Shown in pieces: positions 28,883-38,136 of a stretch of DNA of 64,000 bases (the stretch's first letter is position 1; each line of letters begins with the position of its first letter). The stretch lies in the NCBI RefSeq assembly GCF_017873175.1, contig NZ_JAGGJW010000004.1:62001-126000 (forward strand), in the 5' to 3' direction. This stretch comes from Neorhizobium petrolearium. Its GTDB lineage: Bacteria; Pseudomonadota; Alphaproteobacteria; Rhizobiales; Rhizobiaceae. Position numbers and translations under genes: made by a program. The notes beneath the pieces are model-generated. The model ran no database searches. It saw only the letters and a program-made list of their open reading frames with translations, and was not told the DNA's origin.

Positions 28883-29095
28883 TTGGTCCCGCGTTTGAGA
28901 AGTTTCATCGGCACCATCCTGATCATCATCCTGGTGATCACATATGCGCTTCTCGCCACCACTTTCGCGACGCTGCTCCTCGCCACCTCGCCCTGGTGGG
29001 TGCATTTCCTCTATTTCCTGCTCTCCGGCCTGCTCTGGGTGCTGCCGGCGATGCTGATCATCAAGTGGATGGCGGGGCCGAAGCCTGGAAAATAA
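28883..29095 (+). CDS. DUF2842 family membrane protein
   Basis: A 70-residue protein with two membrane helices (IGTILIIILVITYALLATTF and FLYFLLSGLLWVLPAMLII). The LRSFIGTILII opening and GLLWVLPAMLIIKWM end match DUF2842 of alphaproteobacteria. It begins at TTG with AGGAG nine bases upstream. It is divergent from ctaA, a pairing that hints at a cytochrome-oxidase context but proves nothing. Confidence 0.82.
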   Translation: MVPRLRSFIGTILIIILVITYALLATTFATLLLATSPWWVHFLYFLLSGLLWVLPAMLIIKWMAGPKPGK

Positions 29096-29199
29096 CCTTT
29101 TTACCGCCGATTAACCAGCAGCAGCGGTTTTGTTGCCTATAAACCGATTGTTGGCGCTCCTTCCCTATCCTGCCGGCGAGAGGCAATAGCGGGCGCGCC

Positions 29200-30447
29200 A
29201 TGCAGCAGCGGAAAGTCCAGTACGGGGAGCAGGCCATCGAGACGCCTGGGGAACAGGCTGGCGATGCCGTGATGCGTTTTTCCGAACTGACGCTTGTCAT
29301 CTCACACGATCCGCGCTCAGTCGAAGCGGAATGGCGCCGCCTCGAAGGATTTACGAAGAACTCGCTGCATCAGGGCTTCGACTGGTGCCTCGCCTGGACA
29401 GAAGCGCATGAAAGCGCGCTTACGATCGTCCAGGGGATTGCCGGCGGACGTATCGTTTTGATCCTGCCGCTCGAAATCGTGCAAGAGAACGGCATCCGGA
29501 TCGCCCGCTTTCCCGGCGATCGTTTCAACAACATCAACACCGGCCTTTTCGATGGCGACCTCGCTGCGCCGGATGCGGAGGATCTCCGGAATTTCGCCTC
29601 TGCGCTGCGGATCGCCTTGCGGAACGAGGCCGATCTCATCGTTCTCGACAATATCCCGCTCATGTGGCGCGACAGGCAGCACCCGCTGTCCGGACTCGCG
29701 ACGATCGAGAACCAGAACCATTCCTTCCAGCTTCCGCTCTTTGCAAATTTCGAGGCGACGATCGCGCAGTTGAGCGCCAAGAGCCGCCGCAAGAAGTTTC
29801 GCTCTTCAACCCGCAAGCTCGAAGCGATCGGCGGTTATGAACATGTCATCGCCACCGAACAAAGCGAAAAGCATGCGCTTCTCGACCTCTTCTTTCATCA
29901 GAAGGGCGCGCGGCTGGCGATGTTCGGCCTGCCGGACGTCTTCTCGGCACCCGTGATCCGCGACTTCTTCCACCGGCTGCTCGATGTGCCGGTTGATGGC
30001 TTCGACACACCGCTTGTCCTGCACGCCATCCGCCTGCGTGGCGAGCATGAAGGCCATATTTGCGCGATTGCCGGCCTGTCGCGCAAGGACGACCATATCA
30101 TCTGCCAGTTCGGCTCGATCGACGAAAGCATTTGCCCGGAAGCCAGCCCCGGCGAACTTCTGTTCTGGCTGATGATCGAATTGTCCTGCCGGGAGGGTGC
30201 TTCGATCTTCGACTTCGGCGTTGGCGACCAGCCATACAAGCGCAACTGGTGCACACAGGAAACGGTGCAGCACGATATCCTGTTGCCGCTGACATGGAAG
30301 GGGACATTCATACGTCCCCTGCGAGTGGTCGTGACCGGGGCAAAGGCGATGATCAAGCGAAATCCGCATCTTTATGCGATCGTGCAGCGTTGGCGATCCA
30401 ACCGTTGCCAGAAGGCTCCGGAGCCTCCGGTCTCCGCCATGGAATAA
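29200..30447 (+). CDS. CelD-like GNAT acetyltransferase of polysaccharide locus
   Basis: A 415-residue protein of the CelD/BcsL type (Acetyltransf_6). SLHQGFDWCLAWTEAH and LPLEIVQENGIRIARFPGDRFNN form the N-terminal half. KSRRKKFRSSTRKLEAIGGYEH and IFDFGVGDQPYKRNWC give the C-terminal GNAT-like half. Such proteins occur in rhizobial and Agrobacterium polysaccharide loci and probably acylate the glycan or its precursor. It opens the cluster, convergent with the Wzz-like gene (5 bases apart). An internal ATG at 29272 is an alternative start. Confidence 0.82.
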   Translation: MQQRKVQYGEQAIETPGEQAGDAVMRFSELTLVISHDPRSVEAEWRRLEGFTKNSLHQGFDWCLAWTEAHESALTIVQGIAGGRIVLILPLEIVQENGIRIARFPGDRFNNINTGLFDGDLAAPDAEDLRNFASALRIALRNEADLIVLDNIPLMWRDRQHPLSGLATIENQNHSFQLPLFANFEATIAQLSAKSRRKKFRSSTRKLEAIGGYEHVIATEQSEKHALLDLFFHQKGARLAMFGLPDVFSAPVIRDFFHRLLDVPVDGFDTPLVLHAIRLRGEHEGHICAIAGLSRKDDHIICQFGSIDESICPEASPGELLFWLMIELSCREGASIFDFGVGDQPYKRNWCTQETVQHDILLPLTWKGTFIRPLRVVVTGAKAMIKRNPHLYAIVQRWRSNRCQKAPEPPVSAME

Positions 30448-30452
30448 TTCAA

Positions 30453-32663
30453 TCAGGCGGCGCGGCGACCGCGGCGCGGCGAATGCCGGTCGCCGGCTTC
30501 CGTCATGATCAGCAGATTGCGGTAACCTGCTCCTTCGAAATCCACAACCAGCTTTGCCACGTCCTCGTCCTTGAAACCCGGCACAGAGAGGATGATCTCC
30601 GGCGTCTCGTTTCGGGTCAGGCGCGAAATGCCGGATATTTCCGCCGGGCCGCATTCGATGAGCACGAGGTCATAGGCATCCGCCAGCGCATCGATGATCA
30701 TCGTCAGGCGATCCGCGCCGCGCATCGCGCGGTCCGGATCGGAAATGCCGTGCGGGATGATATGGGCGTCGGAGAGCCGGTCTCGATGGATGGCGTCGCC
30801 AAAGGCGGTTTCGCCGCAAAGCAGATCGGTGATGCCGGGCAGCCTGGGATTGTCCGCCATCAGGCCAGTCGGGCAGGTCGAGCCCGTCATGTCGATCAGG
30901 ACCACGGTGGAGCCTCGCTCGGATACCTCGCGGGCCAGCATGACGGTTGCGGCTGAGCCTTCGTCACCGGCCGGTGATATGGCAATCGCCACCGGAATGT
31001 CGTGGCGCAGGAGATAATGAGCGACCGAGCCGATCGTGAAGCTTCGTTCCTCGACCTCGCGTGCAAGGGCGTCCCCGACCACCTTGGCGCGGACTTTCTC
31101 GGCGGCTGCCCTAACCTCCTCCCGCGCTGGTGCGGGCCGATCGAACCGTGCGGCTTCCGCCTGCATCTGGTGGACTGGCAGAGGAGCAGCCGCCACGGGT
31201 TCGGCAGGCAGCGGTGCGCCGATCGGCGCGACAACCTCCCCCTCCTCGACCTCGTGCGCCCCGGACGGACGGAGCGCACGACCGCTGAAGAGTTCGATGA
31301 TCATGACAATCAGGCAACCAAAAATGAAGGTCGCAAGCGATACGACGATCACGATCGGGATGATCTTCGGGAAATAGGGCTCGGACGGTTCGACGGCACG
31401 CGACACGATGCGGGCGTCTGCCGGAGCGGCATTGCCGTCGAGACGGGAGGTCGCCTCGCGATAGCGGGCGAGATAGGTTTCGAGAAGCTGGCGCTGGGCA
31501 GCCGCTTCACGTTCGAGCGCGCGAAGCCCCACTTCCTCTTCGCCGGCCTTGGCGGAATCGGCCTTCAACCCGTTGAGCTGCGCCATGAGCTGGCGTTCGC
31601 GCAGCCGCGACACTTCCGCTTCGTTATCGAGACTTGCGAGGATCTTCTTGGTCTCGGCGTCGATCTGCTGGCGGATGCCGGCGAGCTGGGCCCGCAAGCC
31701 TCTCAGCCGCGGATGGCCTTCGAGCAGCGACGTGGACAGGTCCGAAACCTGAGCCTGCAGATTGGCTTCCGCTTCCTTCAGGCGCTGGATGACCTGCGAG
31801 CCGACCACATCGGTCAGCGTATCGGACGCCCGGCCGGCTTTGAGCGAAGCGCGGACGTTTTCGGCGCGCGCCTCGGCATTCGCCCGTTCGGCCCGGACCC
31901 GGGCAAGCTCGGTGGAGATATCGTTGAGCTGCTGGGTCGAGAAGCTGTTGGTCTCCGTGGTCTGGAAGAGGCCGTTGGAGGAACGGTAGTCGGCCACCTT
32001 CCCTTCGGCTTCCTTGACCTTCTGCGTCAGGCTGGCGATCTCCGGTTCGAGCCATTTGGCTGTCTCCGAATGGGTATCGAGCTTGGCGCTGCTCTGGATC
32101 TGGAGATAGACCTCCGCCATCTTGTTCGGGATGTCGGCCGCAAGCTTCGGATCGCGCGAGGAGAATTCGATCGCAATGACGCGGGAGTTTTCGACCGGAT
32201 AGACCTGCAGCTTCTCACGGAATTCCTGGATTACCCGATCCTCCGGATCAAGCGTCATCGGGTCCTGTTTGAGCCCGATCAGCACCAGGGGATCGGGGAA
32301 CAGAGATTGCGCAGCCGGGTCGAATTCCTCAAGCTCGGCAAGTTTGAGATCGCGAACGACCCGATTGATGAGGTCGGTGGACTGCAGGAGCTGCGCCTGG
32401 CTGGTGATGTTGAGCGAATCGAGGATCGGATCGTTGGCCTGCGGGGCGCCCTCTCCGCCCGTCAGGTTGGGCGACCGGGACTCGATCAGCAGCCGCGTCT
32501 CGCCCCGGTAACTGGGTTTCATCAGGCTGGTTCCGACGAGGGCCACGGCGGCAGCAACGATCGTGGCGCCGATGATCCTGGCCTTGCGCTCCCAGACCGC
32601 CGAGATGATCCGTCCGAGATCGATATCCACGTCCTGACTGCTGCCGTTTACGCCTGACATCAT
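30453..32663 (-). CDS. Wzz/BY-kinase-like polysaccharide co-polymerase with degenerate ATP site
   Basis: About 736 residues. Wzz domain with a first membrane helix near residues 29-49 (IIGATIVAAAVALVG), long periplasmic coiled coil, GNVR-type segment before a second helix near 430-455 (IPIVIVVSLATFIFGCLIVMII), then a cytosolic ATPase-like domain. In active BY-kinases this has a Walker A GEGKS/T; here it reads SPAGDEGSAATV with no Lys, and the Walker A' is LIDMTGS without the second Asp. No Tyr cluster is seen at the C-terminus (GDRHSPRRGRRAA). It is therefore probably a chain-length regulator without kinase activity. The start at 32663 has GGAG upstream. Divergent from the Wza-like gene. Confidence 0.85.
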   Translation of the reverse strand: MMSGVNGSSQDVDIDLGRIISAVWERKARIIGATIVAAAVALVGTSLMKPSYRGETRLLIESRSPNLTGGEGAPQANDPILDSLNITSQAQLLQSTDLINRVVRDLKLAELEEFDPAAQSLFPDPLVLIGLKQDPMTLDPEDRVIQEFREKLQVYPVENSRVIAIEFSSRDPKLAADIPNKMAEVYLQIQSSAKLDTHSETAKWLEPEIASLTQKVKEAEGKVADYRSSNGLFQTTETNSFSTQQLNDISTELARVRAERANAEARAENVRASLKAGRASDTLTDVVGSQVIQRLKEAEANLQAQVSDLSTSLLEGHPRLRGLRAQLAGIRQQIDAETKKILASLDNEAEVSRLRERQLMAQLNGLKADSAKAGEEEVGLRALEREAAAQRQLLETYLARYREATSRLDGNAAPADARIVSRAVEPSEPYFPKIIPIVIVVSLATFIFGCLIVMIIELFSGRALRPSGAHEVEEGEVVAPIGAPLPAEPVAAAPLPVHQMQAEAARFDRPAPAREEVRAAAEKVRAKVVGDALAREVEERSFTIGSVAHYLLRHDIPVAIAISPAGDEGSAATVMLAREVSERGSTVVLIDMTGSTCPTGLMADNPRLPGITDLLCGETAFGDAIHRDRLSDAHIIPHGISDPDRAMRGADRLTMIIDALADAYDLVLIECGPAEISGISRLTRNETPEIILSVPGFKDEDVAKLVVDFEGAGYRNLLIMTEAGDRHSPRRGRRAA

Positions 32664-32845
32664 ACACTCCAACTCATCGATTTCGGCGGATGGTAAAGGA
32701 TCATGGTAACGCGAGGGTTAATGCACTTTCGGGGTAGCACCGGCCACCTGACAAAGCGCAAACTTGCGGCCTCTTTACCGGGCATTAACCCTAACGGATC
32801 GATAACGGGCGCAATGGTATGAACAGCCGGAGCTCGGAAGCGGAA

Positions 32846-33421
32846 ATGTCCTTCGCTCGCCCCCAACATGTGCTGGCGCTCGCACTTGCCGTGGCCGTGA
32901 CGGCGATTGCCGGCTGCACGAGCAATGCGCCGGCGCCCAGAAGCTTTCAGGAAGCAACGGTCCAGCCCTACCGGCTCGACAGCGGCGACCGGCTGCGCAT
33001 CAGCGTCTTCGAACAGCCGAGCCTCAGCAACACCTATACGGTCGACCAGGCTGGTTATATCGCCTTCCCACTGATCGGCCAGGTGGCGGCACGCGGCCAG
33101 ACGATGCCGGCACTGGAAGGCGCAATCGCCGCCCGCCTCCGGCAGGGCTATCTGCGCGATCCGGACGTGACGATCGAAGTCGACCGCTATCGGCCCGTCT
33201 TCGTGATGGGCGAAGTGGGGCGGCCCGGACAATATTCCTACGTCCCCGGCATGACCGCCCAGAACGCCATCGCGATTGCCGGTGGCTTCACCTCCCGCGG
33301 CAACCAGCGTGACGTCGACGTCACCCGCAAGATCAACGAACGGGTGATCACAGGCCGCACAACGATCACCGCGCCGGTCCTGGCAGGCGATACGATCTAT
33401 GTCCGCGAGCGGCTCTTCTGA
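32846..33421 (+). CDS. Wza-like outer-membrane polysaccharide export lipoprotein
   Basis: About 191 residues. The signal ends in the lipobox AIAGC, so it is a lipoprotein. A Poly_export domain (YRLDSGDRLRISVFEQPSLSNTYTVDQAGYIAFPLIGQV) is followed by an SLBB-like part (YRPVFVMGEVGRPGQYSYVPGMTAQNAIAIAGGF). It lacks the C-terminal membrane helix of Wza, as in many rhizobial short versions. I prefer ATG at 32846, with GGAAG five bases upstream; 32819 is an alternative. It pairs with the divergent Wzz-like gene to form the export route. Confidence 0.87.
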   Translation: MSFARPQHVLALALAVAVTAIAGCTSNAPAPRSFQEATVQPYRLDSGDRLRISVFEQPSLSNTYTVDQAGYIAFPLIGQVAARGQTMPALEGAIAARLRQGYLRDPDVTIEVDRYRPVFVMGEVGRPGQYSYVPGMTAQNAIAIAGGFTSRGNQRDVDVTRKINERVITGRTTITAPVLAGDTIYVRERLF

Positions 33422-33434
33422 CCGGACCATAGAT

Positions 33435-34595
33435 ATGGCCGAGAGCGCCCCTTTAAGGATACTCCACTGCTTCCGATCGCCCGTCGGCGGAATCTTCCGC
33501 CATGTGCGCGATCTGGTCGAGGAGCATCGGGCCGCCGGCCACGAGGTCGGCATCCTGTGCGACAGCTCGACCGGCGGAGCGCATGAGGATCGGCTTTTCG
33601 AAAGCATCGAGCCGCAGCTTTCGCTCGGCCTCACCCGTATTCCGCTGCGCCGTGCGATCGTTCCTTCCGATCTCATGGCCATCTACAGAAGTTATAAACA
33701 TATCAAAAGCTTGAAGCCGGATATCCTGCACGGGCATGGCGCCAAGGGCGGCGCATTGGCCCGGCTGATCGGCTCAACGTTGCGGGTCAACAAGTATCGC
33801 GTAGCCCGCCTTTATTCGCCTCACGGAGGCAGCCTGCATTTCGACCGGTCGAGCCTGTCCGGCCGGGTCGTGCTCGGCCTGGAGCGTTTCCAGGAGTATT
33901 TCGGCGATGCGCTCGTCTTCGTCTGCGATTACGAGCGGCGCACCTACGAGGCCAAGGTCGGAAAGCCGCGCACGCTCACCAAAGTCATCTACAACGGCAT
34001 CAAGGATGCCGAGTTCGAGACGATCGCTACCGACCCGTCGGCTCCGCATTTCCTCTATATCGGCATGCTGCGCGACCTCAAGGGCCCGGATGTCTTCATC
34101 GACGCCTTCGCCCGGACCGAGCGAGCCGTCGGACACCCGCTTTCAGCCCTGATGGTCGGCGATGGGCCGGACCGGGACCGTTACGAGGCGATGATGGCCG
34201 AGCGCGGGCTTGGCCGCCGCATCGGGATGAAGCCGGCGATGCCGGCGCGGGAGGCTTTTGCGCTGGCGAAGATCGTCGTCGTTCCCTCCCGTGCGGAGGC
34301 CATGCCCTATATCGTGCTGGAGGCGCTTGCGGCCGGCAAAGCGGTGATCGCCTCGCGGGTCGGCGGCATTCCGGAAGTGCTTGGCGAGGCGAGTGAAGCC
34401 CTTGCAGTCCCCGGCAATGCGGAGAATCTCGCCCGCGTCATGACACAAGCGGTCACCACGCCCGGCTGGAAGGATCGCGTCATGCCGAAACCAGAAGCCT
34501 TCAAGGCGGTGTTCTCCGCCTCGGTCATGGCCCGGGAGATGCTGGAACTGTATCAAAATCTGCTCGATTCAAAACCTGTTGCAGGACGCCGTTAA
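33435..34595 (+). CDS. GT4-type glycosyltransferase
   Basis: About 386 residues, GT-B fold. The N-terminal lobe opens ILHCFRSPVGGIFRHVRDL, and the C-terminal lobe has FLYIGMLRDLKGPDVFIDAF, the donor-site EAMPYIVLEALAAGKAVIASRVGGIPEVL, and E-x7-E in that stretch. It would transfer a sugar from a nucleotide donor to the lipid-linked glycan in the cytosol. It follows the export gene by 13 bases and precedes the initiating transferase. The sugar is unknown. Confidence 0.9.
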   Translation: MAESAPLRILHCFRSPVGGIFRHVRDLVEEHRAAGHEVGILCDSSTGGAHEDRLFESIEPQLSLGLTRIPLRRAIVPSDLMAIYRSYKHIKSLKPDILHGHGAKGGALARLIGSTLRVNKYRVARLYSPHGGSLHFDRSSLSGRVVLGLERFQEYFGDALVFVCDYERRTYEAKVGKPRTLTKVIYNGIKDAEFETIATDPSAPHFLYIGMLRDLKGPDVFIDAFARTERAVGHPLSALMVGDGPDRDRYEAMMAERGLGRRIGMKPAMPAREAFALAKIVVVPSRAEAMPYIVLEALAAGKAVIASRVGGIPEVLGEASEALAVPGNAENLARVMTQAVTTPGWKDRVMPKPEAFKAVFSASVMAREMLELYQNLLDSKPVAGRR

Positions 34596-34674
34596 AGGCT
34601 TCCTTCACCTCTTTTTGCTAAGCGGTTCCCATGCCTTCCAACCCCACAGGGGCCGAGGGTCGAAGGGATCGGCC

Positions 34675-36228
34675 ATGAACCAGCCAAGCAAGTCCGAACA
34701 GTTTGACGTGGAAAACCTTCGCCGGAGGGCTTCCGAAATCCGCAGCGCCGGCGAGAGCCTTGATCCGGCAGACGCCACGGTGCTCAATCCGTTTGCCCGG
34801 CAGATCGCCGAGCAGTTTCGCAACGACAGCACCTCGCCGACCATGCTGATCGGCCAGTTCCGCCTGTTCGAGCTCGCGGTGCTGCTGGCGATCGGCCTGC
34901 TCGTCGGCGCGTTGATGGCGCCGATCGATACCGGCGATTTTCTTGCCCGCTTCGCCCTCATCACATCGGGGGCGACACTCACGGTCCTGCTGTTGCAGGT
35001 TGCCGATACCTATCAGATTCCATCTCTGCGCGGTGCGAGCCGTACTGCCAGTCGCGTCTTCACCGGCTGGACGCTCGGCTTTCTGGCGACGGCCGTAGTC
35101 CTCTATTTCGCAGAGCCTCGCCCCTACTCCATCGCCGCCCTTCTCGTCTGGTTCGTCGCCGGCGCCGGTTTCCTGTTCCTCGAACGCCAGCTCACCGCGT
35201 TTGCCATCCGAAACTGGGCCCGAAACGGGGTCATGGAGCGTCGCGCCGTCATCGTCGGCGGCGGCGATCCGGCCAAGCAACTCGTGCGCCAGCTCGAGCA
35301 GCAGCCCGACAACGATATCCGCATCTGCGGCATCTTCGACGACCGCAACAGCGAACGTTCCCCGACCGTGGTCGCCGGTTATCCGAAGCTCGGCACCTTT
35401 GCGGAACTGGTCGAATTCGCCCGGCTTGCCCGCATCGACATGCTGATCATCGCGCTCCCCGCCACCGCCGAGCAGCGCATCCTGCAGCTTCTGCGCAAAC
35501 TCTGGGTGCTGCCGGTCGACATCCGCCTCGCCGCGCACGCCAACCGCCTGCGTTTCCGTCCGCGTTCCTATTCGCATGTCGGCGCCGTGCCGATGTTCGA
35601 CCTTTTCGACAAGCCGATCCGCGATTGGGATTCGGTTGCCAAGCGTGTCTTCGACATCGCCTTTTCGCTGATCGCGATTGTGCTCTTCTGGCCGATCATG
35701 CTTGCCGCGGCAATCGCCGTGAAGGCCACGTCCAAGGGGCCGATCCTCTTTCGCCAGAAGCGCCACGGCTTCAACAACGAGGTGATAGAGGTCCTGAAAT
35801 TCCGCTCGATGTACACCAACATGAGCGACCAGACCGCGATCAGGGCCGTCACCAGGGGCGATCCGCGTGTGACCCCGGTCGGCCGTTTCCTGCGTAAATC
35901 CTCGGTCGACGAACTGCCGCAGCTCTTCAACGTGCTCCGTGGCGAGCTTTCCCTCGTCGGCCCGCGCCCGCATGCGGTGAGTGCGCAAACGGGAACGCGC
36001 AAATATGTCGACGTGGTCGAGAGCTATTTCGCCCGCCACCGCGTCAAGCCCGGCGTCACCGGCTGGGCGCAGATCAACGGGCTTCGCGGAGAACTGGACA
36101 GCGACGAGAAGATCCGCGCCCGCACGGCCTATGACCTCGACTATATCGAGAACTGGTCGCTGCTCTTCGACCTGAAGATCTTGTTCCTCACGCCGGTCCG
36201 GCTGCTCAACACGGACAATGCCTATTGA
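34675..36228 (+). CDS. Undecaprenyl-phosphate sugar-1-phosphate transferase (WbaP/ExoY-like)
   Basis: About 517 residues. An N-terminal four-helix membrane region, a CoA_binding_3/Rossmann domain (RRAVIVGGGDPAKQLVRQL ... GIFDDRN), a fifth helix (VFDIAFSLIAIVLFWPIMLAA), and a C-terminal catalytic domain with KATSKGPILFRQKRHGFNN, FRSMYTNM, RKSSVDELPQLFNVLRGELSLVGPRPH and PGVTGWAQINGLRGE. It starts synthesis of the polymer by loading a sugar phosphate onto undecaprenyl phosphate. ATG at 34675 has AAGGGA upstream. It overlaps the polymerase gene by 4 bases. Confidence 0.94.
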   Translation: MNQPSKSEQFDVENLRRRASEIRSAGESLDPADATVLNPFARQIAEQFRNDSTSPTMLIGQFRLFELAVLLAIGLLVGALMAPIDTGDFLARFALITSGATLTVLLLQVADTYQIPSLRGASRTASRVFTGWTLGFLATAVVLYFAEPRPYSIAALLVWFVAGAGFLFLERQLTAFAIRNWARNGVMERRAVIVGGGDPAKQLVRQLEQQPDNDIRICGIFDDRNSERSPTVVAGYPKLGTFAELVEFARLARIDMLIIALPATAEQRILQLLRKLWVLPVDIRLAAHANRLRFRPRSYSHVGAVPMFDLFDKPIRDWDSVAKRVFDIAFSLIAIVLFWPIMLAAAIAVKATSKGPILFRQKRHGFNNEVIEVLKFRSMYTNMSDQTAIRAVTRGDPRVTPVGRFLRKSSVDELPQLFNVLRGELSLVGPRPHAVSAQTGTRKYVDVVESYFARHRVKPGVTGWAQINGLRGELDSDEKIRARTAYDLDYIENWSLLFDLKILFLTPVRLLNTDNAY

Positions 36229-37481
36229 GCGCACTCTCCCATGATCACCAGGCGCATTTCGACAGCCGGCTTGCGGCCCTAAAGCTTGCTGGTTCCGGCA
36301 TGTTCGCCTTCGGCGTCTTCCTGTCCGGCTTCGTGATCTCGGAACCCGCGCCTTACGAACTGATCATGGTGATCCAGATCGCCATCTGGTTCCTGCTGGG
36401 CCTTGCCATATCCCGTACGGTCGCGCCGCTTCTGGTCATGCTGCTCATCTTCAACCTGAGCGGCCTCACCACCATGTTCGTCATGAAGGACATGAGCGGG
36501 GCGCCGATGTATTTCGCCGTCTCGACCTTCCTGGCGTTGAGTTCGGTCTTCTATGCCGCGATGATCGAAAGCGATCACCGGCGGCTCAACCTGATCTTCA
36601 AGGCCTGGGTGGCGGCGGCGATCATCACCGCGCTGCTCGGTATTGCCGGTTACTTCAACGCGTTTCCGGGCGCACATGTCTTTACCCGCTACAACCGCGC
36701 CATGGGCGCGTTCCAAGACCCGAACGTCTTCGGCCCCTATTTGGTGGCTCCCCTTCTCTACCTGCTCTACCGCCTGCTGACGGAGCCGCTCCTGAAGGCG
36801 CCGCTGCTGATCCTCGGCATCCTGATCCTGGCGCTCGGCATCTTCCTGTCCTTCTCGCGGGCCGCCTGGGGCCTGCTCGTCTTTACGGGCGCGGCACTCG
36901 TCGTCGTCATGCTGCTGAAAGAGCGGACGACCGCCTTCCGCTTCAAGATCCTGGCTATTTCCGTTGCAGCGACCGTCTTCCTCGTGCTGGCGCTGGCGAT
37001 CGCGCTGCAATTCCCGCAGGTCTCCGACCTCTTCATGAACCGCGCCAAGCTGGTGCAGGAATATGACGGGGCGCGGCTCGGACGCTTCGAGCGCCACAAG
37101 ATCGGCTTCCTGATGGCGATGGAACGGCCTCTCGGGCTGGGGCCTATGGCGTTCGGCAAGATATTCGGCGAGGACGAGCACAATATCTGGCTGAAGACGC
37201 TCACCACCTACGGCTGGCTCGGCGCGATCACCTATCAGGTCATGATCTGGTCGACGCTGTGGTTCGGCTTCCGCTACATGCTGCGCGAGCGCCCCTGGCA
37301 ACCCTACCTGATGATCGCCTGGGTGATGATCCTCGGCCATGCGATCATCGGCAACGTCATCGACACCGACCACTGGCGGCATTTCTACCTCCTGCTCGGC
37401 ATCGTCTGGGGCTGCGCCGCACTCGAACATCGCTACACCCGTTCCCGTCGGCCTGCCTCGCCTGCCACAGCCCGGGCTTGA
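36225..37481 (+). CDS. Wzy-like O-antigen polymerase/ligase family protein
   Basis: A 418-residue polytopic protein with about ten membrane helices. A large loop has FTRYNRAMGAFQDPNVFGPYLV and a second FERHKIGFLMAMERPLGLGPMAFGKIFGEDEHNIWLKTLTTYGWLG; the R-x-x-G-x-DPN pattern and the H-N motif are typical of the Wzy_C family. It would polymerise the repeat unit in the periplasm. Its ATG overlaps the stop of the previous gene (4 bases), so they are co-translated. No dedicated flippase (Wzx) is visible nearby. Confidence 0.88.
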   Translation: MSALSHDHQAHFDSRLAALKLAGSGMFAFGVFLSGFVISEPAPYELIMVIQIAIWFLLGLAISRTVAPLLVMLLIFNLSGLTTMFVMKDMSGAPMYFAVSTFLALSSVFYAAMIESDHRRLNLIFKAWVAAAIITALLGIAGYFNAFPGAHVFTRYNRAMGAFQDPNVFGPYLVAPLLYLLYRLLTEPLLKAPLLILGILILALGIFLSFSRAAWGLLVFTGAALVVVMLLKERTTAFRFKILAISVAATVFLVLALAIALQFPQVSDLFMNRAKLVQEYDGARLGRFERHKIGFLMAMERPLGLGPMAFGKIFGEDEHNIWLKTLTTYGWLGAITYQVMIWSTLWFGFRYMLRERPWQPYLMIAWVMILGHAIIGNVIDTDHWRHFYLLLGIVWGCAALEHRYTRSRRPASPATARA

Positions 37482-37512
37482 CTTCCGGCCTCTTCGCGCC
37501 AAATCTGTTCCC

Positions 37513-37809
37513 ATGCTGATCGCATCTCAACTCCGCGCCGCGCGTGCCATGACGGGAATGACGGTGGAGGACCTTTCCGCCGCTTCCGGTCTTTCCAAAT
37601 CCGCCATAGAGGAAGCCGAAGCCGCCCAGGTCTTTGCCGATGCAGAGGTTACCGAACGGCTGCGCATCATCTTCGAATCGAGAGGCATCCTTTTCCTCGG
37701 CGCCGGCGAGGGTGACGACCCCGGTGCCGGACCCGGCGTCCGGCTGCGCCAGCAGTTCCATGACGAAGGCATCCGACCGCAAAACCTCAATGCCGCCAAC
37801 GACGGCTAG
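37513..37809 (+). CDS. Small helix-turn-helix (XRE-like) protein
   Basis: A 98-residue protein. SQLRAARAMTGMTVEDLSAASGLSKSAIEEAEAAQV matches a Cro/XRE HTH, though the tail (RIIFESRGILFLGAGEGDDPGAG) is short. It starts 31 bases after the polymerase gene on the same strand and may regulate the polysaccharide genes; the target is not shown. No ribosome site of note precedes the ATG. Confidence 0.72.
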   Translation: MLIASQLRAARAMTGMTVEDLSAASGLSKSAIEEAEAAQVFADAEVTERLRIIFESRGILFLGAGEGDDPGAGPGVRLRQQFHDEGIRPQNLNAANDG

Positions 37810-38136
37810 AGCGGGATGCCGCCTATGCCTCAAGAACCCCTTTGGCTTTTCGTGCGCGTTCCGCCATCCAGGCGGTGAAAGCGTCGCGCCTGACCTGCCC
37901 GACGATTGCCATCTCGTCACCGCCGGTTTGATCCTGATCATTGTCGGCCTCGGTTTCCACGTCTATCGGGAGAGCACCCGATCGGCGTCCGGACGACCTT
38001 CGTGAGGACAGTATAAAAGTCTAAGAGACCGGGTGGCCACTTAGCATGTACATTTTTAACAATAAAAGCGCAGAATTCCGGGAACAAAGAATCATCATGA
38101 ACATTGGGGTTTGAATAAGCAAAAGAGGGGAAGGCC
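37810..38136. other. Intergenic; possible remnant of a membrane segment
   Basis: No complete gene. One frame from about 37890 to 38005 reads PDDCHLVTAGLILIIVGLGF and ends soon after, a hydrophobic tail with no start codon or ribosome site. It could be a decayed gene end or chance. Confidence 0.35.

Noticed and set aside
31002-32657. 551-codon frame opposite the Wzz-like gene
   Set aside because: Antisense shadow; the minus-strand gene has clear domains.
34618-36234. 538-codon frame opposite the sugar-phosphate transferase
   Set aside because: Antisense shadow of a gene with full catalytic motifs.
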